NCBI GenBank assembly: GCA_030603065.1 | Contig: JAUVYN010000014.1 | Location: forward strand, 1-50,973 | Length of the DNA stretch: 50,973 nt | Direction of reading: 5' to 3' | DNA from: Pseudomonas sp. | GTDB lineage: Bacteria > Pseudomonadota > Gammaproteobacteria > Pseudomonadales > Pseudomonadaceae | Shown here: positions 8,180-16,760 of the stretch, one piece after another | Layout: each line of letters starts with the position of its first letter | How positions within the stretch are numbered: the first letter of the stretch is position 1 | Program-made: the position numbers and the translations under genes | Notes under the pieces: model-generated | Database searches by the model: none | Seen by the model: the letters and a program-made list of their open reading frames with translations, nothing else | Told to the model about the DNA's origin: nothing

Positions 8180-9601
8180 TCAGGCCACCCGCTCCAGCCA
8201 GGCCATCAGCGGCTGCGTCCACAGCGCCAGCAGCCAGGCACAGAGGGCCGGCAGCAGAGCCAGCCACTGTGCGCCAGTGTCTGGCTGAGACAGTTCGTGC
8301 GGCGGACGACGGGTGCTTACACTGAGCACTGCGATGCGCAGGATGTAAGCGGCGGTGGCGAGGGTTCCGAGCAGGAGTCCGACTGCCCAGGGCCAGTGCT
8401 CGGGAACGCGAAGGATCTCGCGCAGCATAAGCCATTTCGCGACGAAGCCGCCGCTCGGCGGCAAGCCGATAAGACTGCCGCCGGCGAGGGCGAAGCCGAA
8501 CAGTGCCACCGGCATGCTCTGCGCCGACGCGACCAACCGCGCGACCCGCCGAGTGGTGATGCTCTCCTGCATTTCGCCGGCCAGCAGAAACAGGGAAGCT
8601 TTGGCCAAGGCGTGGGCAAGAATGAACAGCCACAACGCAGCGGTCATGCTCGGCTGCTGCCAGCGCAGCAGCAGGCCCAGGGCAAGCATCGCGTAGCCCA
8701 GTTGTGCCACCGTGGAGTAGGCCGGAAGCATCTTAATGTATGGCGTGCGAAAAGCCGACCATCCCCCAATCAGCAGGGCACCAAGCCCGGCACAGGCGAA
8801 CCAGATCCCCACTTCGGCAGCGAGCTCGGCCGGAGCGAGCCGTGACCAGATCAGCCACAGAATGAACAGCGGACCCTTGACCACCAGGCCGGACAACAGC
8901 GCACTGACCGCGGTCGGCGCGCCGGCGTGCGCGCGGGGCAGCCAGAGGTGCAGCGGCCAAAGCGCACCCTTTACCATCAAACCCAGAGTAATCAGCACCA
9001 GAGCCGTATGGGTCGCTCGATCCATCTCGATCACCTCGGCCAGCAAGCCCAGGTCAAGCACGCCATAACGCCCATACAGCAGGGTTACGCCAAGTAGATA
9101 GCAACCCGAGGCGGCGATCGACAGCAGCAGATACTGCAAGGCAGAGGCATAGGCCCGCGCGCCGCTGGTCATTACCAGGGAAACGGCGACCAGCCCGAGC
9201 AGCTCCAGGCAGATATACCAATTGAACAGATCACGGGACAGCCAGAGCGCGGCAAGGCTTGCGTGAAGTAGTGAAGACAGCGGCCAGAAGTCGTGATCCG
9301 CGGCGTGGCTGTGGCGACTGCGCAGTGCATAGAGCGCTACCAGTAGATGAATCAGCGCCGTGAGCAGCATCAGCATGCCGCTGACCGGCTCCTGTTCGAG
9401 CTGCACCGCCAATGCACCTTGCCAGCCACCTAGTGCGAGCTGCTGGTTGCCCTGGGTGACCACCCCACGCAGGGACAGTGCAGCGGCAAGTACGCTACCC
9501 ACACTACTCGCAACCACCCACCAGCCGGACCTGGAGCGAAATAGAAGCAGGCCCAGGCCGCAGCCCAGCGGCAGCACAAGGCTCAGCAGTGCTGCATTCA
9601 T
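8180..9601 (-). CDS. Proton-translocating antiporter-like membrane subunit (NuoM/MrpD family), first of an orphan pair
   Basis: 473 residues and about 13-14 predicted membrane spans. The core signature LMVKGALWPLHLWLPRAHAG plus TAVSALLSGLVVKGP matches the proton_antipo_M core of NuoM/MrpD. The TM5 glutamate is present (WYICLELLGLVAVSLV), as are the TM7 and TM8 lysines, so this subunit has the residues expected for ion translocation. It is first in a two-gene minus-strand unit; its 5' region (9602-9735) holds a GC-rich hairpin. DabB, MrpD, HyfB and stray complex I subunits are all possible relatives, but their usual partners are absent. Confidence 0.8.
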   Translation of the reverse strand: MNAALLSLVLPLGCGLGLLLFRSRSGWWVVASSVGSVLAAALSLRGVVTQGNQQLALGGWQGALAVQLEQEPVSGMLMLLTALIHLLVALYALRSRHSHAADHDFWPLSSLLHASLAALWLSRDLFNWYICLELLGLVAVSLVMTSGARAYASALQYLLLSIAASGCYLLGVTLLYGRYGVLDLGLLAEVIEMDRATHTALVLITLGLMVKGALWPLHLWLPRAHAGAPTAVSALLSGLVVKGPLFILWLIWSRLAPAELAAEVGIWFACAGLGALLIGGWSAFRTPYIKMLPAYSTVAQLGYAMLALGLLLRWQQPSMTAALWLFILAHALAKASLFLLAGEMQESITTRRVARLVASAQSMPVALFGFALAGGSLIGLPPSGGFVAKWLMLREILRVPEHWPWAVGLLLGTLATAAYILRIAVLSVSTRRPPHELSQPDTGAQWLALLPALCAWLLALWTQPLMAWLERVA

Positions 9602-9735
9602 GCAGGTTCAATCGGCTGGGGGCAGAGCCGCCGGCACGGACGGCGGCCGGCCATGGCGTGACCAGTCATCAGCGAAGTCGCTCCCGAAGTGCATGGATTG
9701 TTCAGGCCCGACCGGGCCCTACTGTTGAGCCCAAA
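9602..9735 (-). other. Non-coding leader with two GC-rich stem-loops
   Basis: The 134-base gap upstream of the antiporter-like pair contains a 7-bp perfect stem (9627-9633 with 9641-9647, 7-base loop) about 25 bases before the start codon. A second, shorter stem (9705-9709 with 9714-9718) could end the cobalamin-binding-protein transcript, although no T-run follows it. No clear -35/-10 pair and no cobalamin-riboswitch B12 box (GCCACTG type) were found. Confidence 0.4.
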
Positions 9736-10575
9736 TCACTCGCGGGGTTCAGCCGCACGCTCGGGATCGCTGGCGACCAACTGGCAGAGGCGTACGACGC
9801 CATCGATGATTCCCGGCGTAGCCCGAGCCAGCTGCTGGCTGTCGAGGATGTACAACCGGCGATCTCTGACTGCGGCAATCTGAGGAAAGCGCCGCCAGCG
9901 GTTCAGCCAACCGGTCGCCTGACCGCGCTCATCGGCGAGGATCAGAATGATGTCCGGATTGGCCGCGATTACATTTTCGCGCCCCACCTGGGGAGCGAGG
10001 AGCCGGAGATCGCCGAAGACATTTCGGGCACCGCAGTGGCGCAACGCATCACCAACCAACTGGGTGTCACTGAGGGTGTAAAGTGGATCGTCCCAGACCT
10101 GGACGAAGACGCTCGGGGAAGCCGTGTTGAGCGGTCGCCCAACGTTCGCGAGTGCTGCCCGGTAGTCGCCAGCGAGCTCTGCAGCCCGGGCATCGGCCCC
10201 CACCAGTCGGCCCACATCGAGTAGCGTCTGTTCGATGTCCTCCAGGCGCTGGGGGTCGTATCGATGCACCTCGATACCGAGACGTTCCAGCCGCGCCAAC
10301 AGACCCGGCGGGTTGCCGGAGGTCCAGGCCAGGACCAGATCCGGACGCTGGGCGATTATCGGCTCCAGCGCCAGATCATGGTAACCGCCAACACGGGGAA
10401 GCGCCTCCAGCGAAGCGGGCAACGAAGGATCATCGAACACACCGACCAGTTGTTCGGTAGCCTCCAACTGCACCAACAGATCGGTCAGAAACGGAGCGAG
10501 GCTCACGACCCGCTGCTCGGCCGCTGTTTGCAGGCTGAACAGCGCCAATCCGAGCAGCGCTGCGCGCAGGCTCAC
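9736..10575 (-). CDS. BtuF-like periplasmic cobalamin-binding protein
   Basis: 279 residues from a GTG at 10575, whose GTGA overlaps the stop of the upstream gene by 4 bases; a longer in-frame start would run deep into that gene. The N-terminus (SLRAALLGLALFSLQTAA) is a signal peptide. Next come RVVSLAPFLTDLLVQL, the typical first strand/helix of class III substrate-binding proteins, then LEPIIAQRPDLVLAW and NPDIILILAD. All fit the PeriBP_2/BtuF fold that delivers cobalamin or iron chelates to an ABC importer. No BtuC/BtuD genes are adjacent. As I recall, the same pairing with a small membrane protein and ribA occurs in P. aeruginosa. The cobalamin assignment is family-level. Confidence 0.82.
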   Translation of the reverse strand: MSLRAALLGLALFSLQTAAEQRVVSLAPFLTDLLVQLEATEQLVGVFDDPSLPASLEALPRVGGYHDLALEPIIAQRPDLVLAWTSGNPPGLLARLERLGIEVHRYDPQRLEDIEQTLLDVGRLVGADARAAELAGDYRAALANVGRPLNTASPSVFVQVWDDPLYTLSDTQLVGDALRHCGARNVFGDLRLLAPQVGRENVIAANPDIILILADERGQATGWLNRWRRFPQIAAVRDRRLYILDSQQLARATPGIIDGVVRLCQLVASDPERAAEPRE

Positions 10576-10997
10576 TTCACCCAGGCGCTCGGCGGCCGGT
10601 ACAGCAGCAAAATGCCCTGGGTCGCCAACACCAACAGGACCAGCGGCACCATCTCGCCTGTTGCCACGTAATGCAGTGCGCCGATCCAACCCGGGATCTT
10701 GCCTGTCACCAGACCGAGTAGCTGGCTATGGTGCAACCTCGCCCAGGCCTCTTCGGCCGCCTCGGTCTGACCCATGCCCTCGGCCTCGATCAGCGCGTGC
10801 TTGTAAGGACGGAAGCGCCACAGAGAAAGGAATATGCTGAGCAGACCGCCAATGAAGATCGGCATGGCGCCAGTTTCCCAGGCGCCATCCCAGTCGCCCA
10901 ATACCCAGACCAACGCAATCGGCAGTAACAGCGCAGCGATGCACTGCATGCGCCAATTGCGTTGCAGCGCCTTCCAGTGAGGGACCGGATCGAACAT
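10572..10997 (-). CDS. Small conserved membrane protein of unknown function
   Basis: 141 residues. Two hydrophobic segments lie near the N-terminus (about 17-34 and 43-60, LLLPIALVWVLGDW and MPIFIGGLLSIFLSLW), then a charged loop, then a C-terminal segment (about 114-133, EMVPLVLLVLATQGILLLY). I do not recognise a characterised family. Its start overlaps the ribA stop (TGATG) and its end overlaps the BtuF-like start, so ribA, this gene and the BtuF-like gene are translated as a tight unit. Function is unknown; an inner-membrane role linked to cofactor uptake is only a guess from position. Confidence 0.75.
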   Translation of the reverse strand: MFDPVPHWKALQRNWRMQCIAALLLPIALVWVLGDWDGAWETGAMPIFIGGLLSIFLSLWRFRPYKHALIEAEGMGQTEAAEEAWARLHHSQLLGLVTGKIPGWIGALHYVATGEMVPLVLLVLATQGILLLYRPPSAWVK

Positions 10998-11608
10998 CAG
11001 TCGAGCTCGGCCTGATGCAGCTGACCGAGCATATGGCCCAGCTTGCCTGCCTTGGTAGCCAGGTACTTGCGGTTGTGTGGGTTCTTGCCGAACTCCAGCG
11101 GTAGCCGTTCGGCCACCTCGATCCCGATGCCCTCCAGCGCTTTGACCTTGCGTGGATTATTGGTGAGCAGGCGGAGGCTGCGGATGCCCAGATGCTCGAG
11201 CATCGGCTTGCAGATGGCATAGTCACGCTGGTCGGCCCCGAAGCCCAGCTGCAGATTGGCCTCGACGGTGTCGGCGCCACCATCTTGCAGGTGGTAAGCG
11301 CGAATCTTGTTCATCAGGCCGATACCACGACCTTCCTGGCGCAGGTACAGCAAGGCGCCACGGCCTTCTTCGGCTATCGCCTTGAGAGCCGCTTCGAGCT
11401 GAAAACCGCAGTCACAGCGCAGGCTGAACAGCGCATCGCCGGTCAGGCACTCGGAGTGCATGCGTCCCAAAACCGGTCGGCCATCGGCCACGTCGCCCAT
11501 GGTCAGGACGACATGTTCCTTGCCTGTGCCGGGCTCAAGAAAGCCGTGCATGGTGAAGATGCCCCATTGGGTCGGCAGCTGAGATGAGGCAACGAAGGTG
11601 ACGGGCAC
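10997..11608 (-). CDS. ribA: GTP cyclohydrolase II (RibA)
   Basis: 203 residues, first committed enzyme of riboflavin synthesis: it opens the GTP imidazole ring to give a diaminopyrimidine, formate and pyrophosphate. The zinc ligands Cys54, Cys65 and Cys67 are in place ([17 protein letters not shown]). The GTP-binding loop [14 protein letters not shown] and the LLTNNPRKV motif are also present. The start is GTG at 11608, preceded by GGAGA at a good distance; family members begin with the same PVTFVA segment. It heads a three-gene unit with the membrane protein and the BtuF-like gene. A separate active RibA is needed because the GCHII-like domain of RibBA (14952-16046) has lost these cysteines. 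Confidence 0.97.
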   Translation of the reverse strand: MPVTFVASSQLPTQWGIFTMHGFLEPGTGKEHVVLTMGDVADGRPVLGRMHSECLTGDALFSLRCDCGFQLEAALKAIAEEGRGALLYLRQEGRGIGLMNKIRAYHLQDGGADTVEANLQLGFGADQRDYAICKPMLEHLGIRSLRLLTNNPRKVKALEGIGIEVAERLPLEFGKNPHNRKYLATKAGKLGHMLGQLHQAELD

Positions 11609-11715
11609 ACCGGTCTCCTGTCTGACCGCACGAAAAGGGTGCCTATCTTAGCAGCTGAAGCGACTCCGGGCGAACTTGACGAAGCAAGGAGAGCAACAAT
11701 GTTACCAAAGACGCT

Positions 11716-12360
11716 TCAGTAGCGTCGCTCCAGCACCAGCGTGGTGTGCTGGTCATCCATTCGGACCCGGCCAAGCCAGCTCATGCCGAGGAGAACATCC
11801 TCAGGAAAAGGGCCATCGAGCACCAGGCCTTCGACGTTGGTCAGCTCGATCTCGCCGACCTTGACCCGATCGAGGCGCACCCGGTAGGCGGCTACCCGAC
11901 CACTGGCGGTGGTTGCCTGGATCAGCGTACCTGTGAGGCGGTAATCGATACCGAGCCGGCGCGCATACTGGGCGTTCATGGCGACTGATGTCGCCCCGGT
12001 GTCGACCATGAAGGGGACACTATGGCCGTTGATCGAACCGGTGATGCGGTAATGACCGCCGGCAGTGCGCGGAATACTGACCCTTTGCCGTTCCGGTTCG
12101 GCGGCCGGCGAGCTGAAATCGGCTTCCACCGACAGCACGCGGGTTTGCCCGGCAATCTTCAGGGTAGCCGAGCGACTGTCCGCGGCGAGCAGCTCGACGC
12201 CATTGCGTGGTGGCTGGCCGACACGCAGCATCTGGCGCTCCCCATCAATGGTGACCACTGCTGCGTCCTGAAACAATCCGACCACTCTGACCGAGGGGTT
12301 GGCAAGTACACTGGGCGCGCAAAGCGCGAGGACGGCAAACAAACGAAGAGGAGCATGCAT
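11716..12360 (-). CDS. Secreted retropepsin-like aspartic protease (TIGR02281-type)
   Basis: 214 residues from ATG 12360; an ATG at 12369 is also possible, but the AGGGA lies at better distance for 12360. A signal peptide (LRLFAVLALCAPSVLA) precedes a short SH3-like region. The C-terminal half is a clan AA aspartic-protease domain with the active-site motif VPFMVDTGATSVAMN and a second conserved segment EDVLLGMSWLGRVRM. Such single-domain proteases should dimerise and act in the periplasm; substrates are generally unknown. A perfect 6-bp stem (12376-12381 with 12394-12399) sits just upstream of the ribosome-binding region. The gene follows pgpA by about 70 bases on the same strand. Confidence 0.85.
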   Translation of the reverse strand: MHAPLRLFAVLALCAPSVLANPSVRVVGLFQDAAVVTIDGERQMLRVGQPPRNGVELLAADSRSATLKIAGQTRVLSVEADFSSPAAEPERQRVSIPRTAGGHYRITGSINGHSVPFMVDTGATSVAMNAQYARRLGIDYRLTGTLIQATTASGRVAAYRVRLDRVKVGEIELTNVEGLVLDGPFPEDVLLGMSWLGRVRMDDQHTTLVLERRY

Positions 12361-12430
12361 GGCGATCATCCCTGGGGGCCTTCGCTAAGATAGAGGCCCG
12401 AGTCATCAGCTGTCCACCTCGCAATATCGA

Positions 12431-12925
12431 TCAGATCACCGCAAACAACTGTTCCGCGGCCAGTAGCACACCAAGCGCCATGAAACCTGCGATGATGTCG
12501 TCGAGCATGATGCCAAGCCCACCGTGCACGCGCCGATCGACCCAGCCGATTGGCCAGGGCTTCCAGATATCGAACAGGCGGAACAGCAGGAATCCGGCCA
12601 GCAGCCAGGCCCATCCGGTGGGCGCCAGCCAGAGCGCTATCCACAGGCCGACAAATTCGTCCCAGACGATGCCGCCGTGATCGTGCACGCCCAGGTCGAC
12701 GGATGTCCTGTGGCACAACCAGATTCCCAGCAATGTACTCAATACCAGGACCAGGCTATAGCCTCCCGGCGGTAACTGCTGCCAGAGCAGTACGAAGGGG
12801 AGCGCGGCAAGAGTTCCGAAGGTGCCGGGCGCACGCGGTGCGGCACCACTACCGAACCCGAAGGCCAGAAAATGAATGGGGTTGCGCCAGACCGACGCCG
12901 GGGTCGGTTCGCGTAAATCAGCCAT
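12431..12925 (-). CDS. pgpA: Phosphatidylglycerophosphatase A
   Basis: 164 residues, inner-membrane enzyme that removes phosphate from phosphatidylglycerophosphate to give phosphatidylglycerol. The family motif FGSGAAPRAPGTFGTLAALP near residues 23-42, the acidic GGIVWDEFVG around 87-96 and the C-terminal HGGLGIMLDDIIAG are all visible, with hydrophobic spans between them. The ATG at 12925 overlaps the thiL stop by 8 bases. A longer in-frame start would run into thiL and lacks family similarity. It is the last gene of the nrdR-rib-nusB-thiL-pgpA unit, the usual pseudomonad order. Confidence 0.95.
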   Translation of the reverse strand: MADLREPTPASVWRNPIHFLAFGFGSGAAPRAPGTFGTLAALPFVLLWQQLPPGGYSLVLVLSTLLGIWLCHRTSVDLGVHDHGGIVWDEFVGLWIALWLAPTGWAWLLAGFLLFRLFDIWKPWPIGWVDRRVHGGLGIMLDDIIAGFMALGVLLAAEQLFAVI

Positions 12926-13916
12926 GCGATTCTCCGCAGAAATGTTGGTAGCCGCCCCGCCCATCGACCCGCTCACGCATACCCTCCTGCTCAAGCCAGA
13001 CGCCATCCCCTGCCACCGCTCTGCCGATTACCACTACCGGGAAACCGGCGGCGCGCCAAACCTTCAGCTTTTCACGACTGGCCGGTGGCAAAGTGAACAG
13101 CAGCACGTAATCGTCGCCACCGCGCAGCATCCACTCCAGCCGCTGGGCTTTCGGCCAGCGCAACAATGCCGACGAACAGGGCAGATCCGCCACCTGTATC
13201 TCGATACCGACGCCACTCTCGCTCGCCAGATGCCCGGCGTCAGCGAGTAATCCATCGGAAACATCAATGCCGGCGCTGGCGACCAGGGCGAGCTCTGTAC
13301 CGAAGTCGCACTGGGCTTGCGGGCGCCAGAAGCGCTGCCTGAGATAGTCCAGCTCTGCTGGAGAAAGTGCACTCGGCAGATCACGCTGCTCGACCACCGC
13401 CAGACCTGCCGCGCCATCGCCAAGCGGCCCGCTGACACAGAGCAGGTCGCCAGCTTGCGCACCGCTACGGCGGACCTCCCGCCCGGCTGGCACGCTGCCG
13501 ATGACGGTCACGCCGATGTTGAGCGGCCCACGAGTGGTATCGCCGCCGATCAGCGTGATACGAAAATCCCGGGCAGCAGCAGCCAGGCCGCGGCAGAAGT
13601 CACCCATCCAGCCTTCGTCGATAGCCGGCAGCGTAAGCGCCAGCGTGAAACCCAGGGGTCGGGCCGCCATCGCGGCGATGTCGCTTACAGCGACAGCCAG
13701 AGCACGGTAACCCAGATCATCGGGAGCATAGGCAGAGGGGAAATGGACGCCTTCGACGAGCGTATCGGTAGAAACGACCAGTCGGTGTCCGACAGGGGGG
13801 TGGAGGAGCGCGGCATCGTCGCCGATGCCGAGAACGACTCCAGAGTCTTCACCGGCGCGTTCCAGGGCGGAGCCCCGAAAGAAACGCCGGATCAGTTCGA
13901 ACTCACCGAGAGACAT
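12918..13916 (-). CDS. thiL: Thiamine-monophosphate kinase
   Basis: 332 residues. ThiL phosphorylates thiamine monophosphate to thiamine pyrophosphate. The N-terminal GEFELIRRFF, the metal/nucleotide-binding GIGDDAALL and STDTLVEGVHF, and IGGDTTRGP, LLCVSGPLGDGAAGL and GIDVSDGLLADAGH are classic PurM-like kinase motifs in the right order. It begins 24 bases after nusB and its end overlaps pgpA, so it is translated as part of that operon. Confidence 0.97.
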   Translation of the reverse strand: MSLGEFELIRRFFRGSALERAGEDSGVVLGIGDDAALLHPPVGHRLVVSTDTLVEGVHFPSAYAPDDLGYRALAVAVSDIAAMAARPLGFTLALTLPAIDEGWMGDFCRGLAAAARDFRITLIGGDTTRGPLNIGVTVIGSVPAGREVRRSGAQAGDLLCVSGPLGDGAAGLAVVEQRDLPSALSPAELDYLRQRFWRPQAQCDFGTELALVASAGIDVSDGLLADAGHLASESGVGIEIQVADLPCSSALLRWPKAQRLEWMLRGGDDYVLLFTLPPASREKLKVWRAAGFPVVVIGRAVAGDGVWLEQEGMRERVDGRGGYQHFCGESHG

Positions 13917-13940
13917 GACAACCCGCTCCCGGCAAAGCCA

Positions 13941-14417
13941 TCAGCGCCGACGGGCCGCGTTGACCTCGGCACTGCGCAGGCGCGGGGCCAGCTTGTCGAG
14001 GATGCCGTTGACGTACTTGTGGCCATCGGTGGCACCGAAGATCTTGGCCATCTCGATGCCTTCGTTGATCACGACCTTGTAGGGGACATCGATGCGCCGG
14101 CTAAGCTCGTAAACACCGATGCGCAGAACCGCCAGCTCGATCGGATCGACATCCTTGACCGGGCGATCAAGCACCGAGCCAAGGTGTTCATCCAGCTCGG
14201 TCAGATTGCGCGGCACGCCGGTCAGCAGTTCATGAAAATACGCGCCGTCGACCTTGCTGAAGTCGTTGTCGGTTCGAAACTGCGCTTCGATATCGGACAC
14301 CGGCTGGTCAGCGATCTGCCAGGAATACAGCGCCTGCACAGCCATGCTGCGCGCCTTGCGCCGGGCCGATGCCTTGGGTCGACCTGCTGCGCCGGCCTGC
14401 TGCTCGCTATCTGCCAC
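13941..14417 (-). CDS. nusB: Transcription antitermination factor NusB
   Basis: 158 residues, with the conserved [17 protein letters not shown] near the N-terminus and [17 protein letters not shown] and [16 protein letters not shown] further on. NusB binds boxA RNA with S10 (NusE, rpsJ, also in this window) in rRNA antitermination. The start is GTG at 14417, directly after the ribH stop (TAA 14420-14418, no spacing), with a GGGGG stretch inside the ribH end as ribosome-binding site. The next in-frame ATG falls inside the conserved core, so the GTG is preferred. The nusB-ribH pairing is common. Confidence 0.96.
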   Translation of the reverse strand: MADSEQQAGAAGRPKASARRKARSMAVQALYSWQIADQPVSDIEAQFRTDNDFSKVDGAYFHELLTGVPRNLTELDEHLGSVLDRPVKDVDPIELAVLRIGVYELSRRIDVPYKVVINEGIEMAKIFGATDGHKYVNGILDKLAPRLRSAEVNAARRR

Positions 14418-14894
14418 TTAGGCCCCCAACTGCTTGATCACGCTGACCATTTCGATTGCTGACATGGCAGCTTCGGCACCCTTGTTGCCGGCCTTGGTGC
14501 CGGAACGCTCGATGGCCTGCTCGATGCTGTCGACGGTCAATACGCCGAACGCCACTGGAACACCGAAATCCAGCGATACCGAGCCCACCCCTTTGACGCA
14601 CTCGCCCGCCACATATTCGAAGTGCGGTGTACCGCCACGGATGACTGCGCCCAGAGTGATGATGGCGTCAAACTCCTTGAGTTCGGCGACCTTCTGCACC
14701 ATCAGCGGGATCTCGAAGGCACCGGGTACCCGGATGATGGTGATATCGGCTTCCTTGACACCATGGCGCTTGAGCGTGTCGACAGCGCCAGCCACCAGGC
14801 TTTCAACCACGAAGGCATTGAAGCGGCCAACGACCAGGGCATAACGGCCCTCAACTGCGACGAAATCGCCTTCGATGGTACGGATAGCAGTCAT
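14418..14894 (-). CDS. ribH: 6,7-dimethyl-8-ribityllumazine synthase (RibH)
   Basis: 158 residues. RibH condenses the ribityl-diaminopyrimidine with dihydroxybutanone phosphate to the lumazine precursor of riboflavin. Diagnostic segments are [40 protein letters not shown] (with the catalytic His) and [21 protein letters not shown]. The long-strand ending [17 protein letters not shown] is normal. It is separated from ribBA by 57 bases that contain an attenuator-like hairpin, and it is fused end to start with nusB. Confidence 0.97.
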   Translation of the reverse strand: MTAIRTIEGDFVAVEGRYALVVGRFNAFVVESLVAGAVDTLKRHGVKEADITIIRVPGAFEIPLMVQKVAELKEFDAIITLGAVIRGGTPHFEYVAGECVKGVGSVSLDFGVPVAFGVLTVDSIEQAIERSGTKAGNKGAEAAMSAIEMVSVIKQLGA

Positions 14895-14904
14895 AAAATC
14901 TCTC

Positions 14905-14938
14905 TCTTAAAGAACCGGCAGCGCGCGTGGGGCTGCCG
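14905..14938 (-). terminator. Attenuator-like hairpin between ribBA and ribH
   Basis: On the minus strand a 7-bp perfect stem (CGGCAGC at 14938-14932, GCTGCCG at 14922-14916) with a 9-base loop is followed by GTTCTTTAAG. This resembles an intrinsic terminator with an interrupted U-tract. It lies inside the riboflavin operon, after ribBA and about 20 bases before the ribH start, so it could reduce read-through into ribH-nusB-thiL-pgpA or mark a processing site. Confidence 0.5.
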
Positions 14939-14951
14939 TCGATCGGTGCGT

Positions 14952-16046
14952 TTATTCGCAGGGCACGTATTCTACTACTTCCAGGTCGAATCCGGATATG
15001 GCATTGAATTTCATTGGCGCTGACATGAGGCGCATCTTGCGCACGCCCAGATCACGCAGAATCTGCGATCCGGCGCCCACCGTATTATAGGTGGCCGGGC
15101 GCCGAACCGGCGGCTCCTCACCGGACAGCTGCTTGACCTGGTGCAGCAGTTCCTCGCCTTCCATGTGGTTACCCAGTAGCAGCACCACCCCGCGACCCTC
15201 TTCGGCCAGACGCGACATTGCCGCGTGCAGACTCCAGCGGCCGGTCTGGCGCACCATCAGCAGGTCGCGCAGCGGGTCGGAATTGTGCACTCGCACCAGA
15301 GTCGGCTGCTCCGGTTCGATGGAGCCGAGGGTGAGGGCGAGGTGCACGGCGCTGTCGAGACGGTCACGATAAGTCACCAGATTGAAGTTGCCCAGCTCGG
15401 TTTCCAGCGGCTGCGCGGAAACTCGCTCGACGGTCCGCTCGTTGAGCAGGCGGTAGTGAATCAGATCGGCGATGGTGCCGATCTTCAGGCCGTGCTCTTC
15501 GGCGAAGGCTTCGAGTTCCGGGCGGCGCGACATGCTGCCGTCTTCGCTCATGATTTCGCAGATGACGCCCGACTCGCCGAAGCCGGCCATCCGAGCCAGA
15601 TCACAGGCCGCTTCGGTGTGGCCAGCGCGGGCCAGCACACCGCCGGGCTGGGCCATCAGCGGGAAGATATGGCCGGGACTGACGATGTCCTCGGCGACAG
15701 CATTGGGCGCAGCAGCCGCTTGCACGGTACGCGCGCGGTCCGCAGCGGAGATTCCGGTAGTGACCCCCTCGGCTGCCTCGATCGAAACGGTGAACTTGGT
15801 ACCGAAGCCCGACGCATTGCGCTGAACCATCAGCGGCAGCTTGAGCCGCTCGCAGCGCTCCAGGCTCATCGGCATGCAGATCAGGCCGCGACCGTAACGC
15901 GCCATGAAATTGATGTGCTCGGCCTTGCAAGCCTCGGCCGCCATGATCAGATCACCTTCGTTTTCGCGGTCCTCGTCATCCATGAGGATGACCATCTTGC
16001 CGGCGCGAATATCTTCCAGCAGTTCTTCGATCGTGTTGAGTTTCAT
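14952..16046 (-). CDS. ribB: 3,4-dihydroxy-2-butanone 4-phosphate synthase fused to a degenerate GTP cyclohydrolase II domain
   Basis: 364 residues. The N-terminal domain (about 1-200) has the DHBP synthase motifs [11 protein letters not shown] (residues 23-33), [20 protein letters not shown] and [15 protein letters not shown], and converts ribulose 5-phosphate to dihydroxybutanone phosphate plus formate. The C-terminal domain has the outline of GTP cyclohydrolase II, but where RibA has the zinc cysteines it reads [13 protein letters not shown], and the substrate loop is altered. It should therefore lack cyclohydrolase activity, in line with a separate ribA at 10997-11608. The ATG at 16046 has AGGAGGG upstream; longer in-frame starts run into the riboflavin synthase gene. 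Confidence 0.95.
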   Translation of the reverse strand: MKLNTIEELLEDIRAGKMVILMDDEDRENEGDLIMAAEACKAEHINFMARYGRGLICMPMSLERCERLKLPLMVQRNASGFGTKFTVSIEAAEGVTTGISAADRARTVQAAAAPNAVAEDIVSPGHIFPLMAQPGGVLARAGHTEAACDLARMAGFGESGVICEIMSEDGSMSRRPELEAFAEEHGLKIGTIADLIHYRLLNERTVERVSAQPLETELGNFNLVTYRDRLDSAVHLALTLGSIEPEQPTLVRVHNSDPLRDLLMVRQTGRWSLHAAMSRLAEEGRGVVLLLGNHMEGEELLHQVKQLSGEEPPVRRPATYNTVGAGSQILRDLGVRKMRLMSAPMKFNAISGFDLEVVEYVPCE

Positions 16047-16068
16047 GCAGCCCTCCTGGGCCGGTTGC

Positions 16069-16734
16069 TCAGGATTTGAGAAAGCCGTTTTCGGCCAGAA
16101 ATGCCATGCTGATGCCCGGACCGGCGTCCGCCTCGGCCGCCTTGTCACCCAGCAGCAGGCGCTCGAGATAGCGGGCGATGACATCAACCTCGAGATTCAC
16201 CTGAGTGCCCGGGCGGTAGTCCCCCATGATGGTTTCCTGCATGGTGTGAGGAACGATGTTCAGATGAAAGATAGCCCCCTCTACCGCATTGACCGTCAGA
16301 CTGGTGCCATCCACCGTGATCGAGCCCTTTTCGGCGATATAGCGGGCCAGTGCAGCCGGCGCCTCGAGGCGGAAGTGCCAGGAACGCGCATCCTCTTCCA
16401 TCGACAGGACCTTGCCGACGCCATCGACATGCCCGCTGACCAGATGCCCCCCAAGCCGCGACGCCGGGGTAAGGGCCTTTTCCAGGTTCACTCGACTGCC
16501 GGCCTTCAGACCCGCCAGGGCGGAACGGCGCAGGGTTTCCTGGCTGACGTCGGCCCAGAACCCGTCACCCGGGAGCTCCACCGCGGTCAGGCAGACACCG
16601 TTGACCGCAATGCTGTCGCCGAGCTTTACGTCCCCCAGATCGAGCTTGCCGGTGCGCACGTAAAGCCGGACGTCGCCGCCCTTGGGTTGCAGACTCTGGA
16701 TCTGACCGATCGCTTCGATAATGCCCGTGAACAT
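16069..16734 (-). CDS. ribE: Riboflavin synthase, alpha chain
   Basis: 221 residues with two tandem lumazine-binding repeats. The first starts MFTGIIEAIGQI and includes SIAVNGVCLTAV; the second includes LVSGHVDGVGKV and GSITVDGTSLTVNAV. The enzyme dismutates two molecules of dimethyl-ribityllumazine to riboflavin. Length is about that of the family. It sits between ribBA (22 bases downstream) and nhaD (26 bases upstream) on the same strand. This gene is called ribC or ribE in different pseudomonad annotations. Confidence 0.96.
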   Translation of the reverse strand: MFTGIIEAIGQIQSLQPKGGDVRLYVRTGKLDLGDVKLGDSIAVNGVCLTAVELPGDGFWADVSQETLRRSALAGLKAGSRVNLEKALTPASRLGGHLVSGHVDGVGKVLSMEEDARSWHFRLEAPAALARYIAEKGSITVDGTSLTVNAVEGAIFHLNIVPHTMQETIMGDYRPGTQVNLEVDVIARYLERLLLGDKAAEADAGPGISMAFLAENGFLKS

Positions 16735-16760
16735 AGTTGCCTCTTGTACCAGATCGGCGA

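Noticed and set aside
9610-9694. Tiny open frame of about 28 codons before the antiporter-like pair
   Set aside because: No ribosome-binding site and no similarity that I recognise; it ends before the main gene and overlaps a GC-rich hairpin.
9602-9735. Cobalamin riboswitch near the BtuF-like gene
   Set aside because: No B12 box and too short; the gap lies downstream of the BtuF-like gene and in front of the antiporter-like pair.
11655-11718. 8-base inverted repeat (CTGAAGCG/CGCTTCAG) between ribA and the protease-like gene
   Set aside because: The arms are nearly 50 bases apart with no T-run; likely chance.
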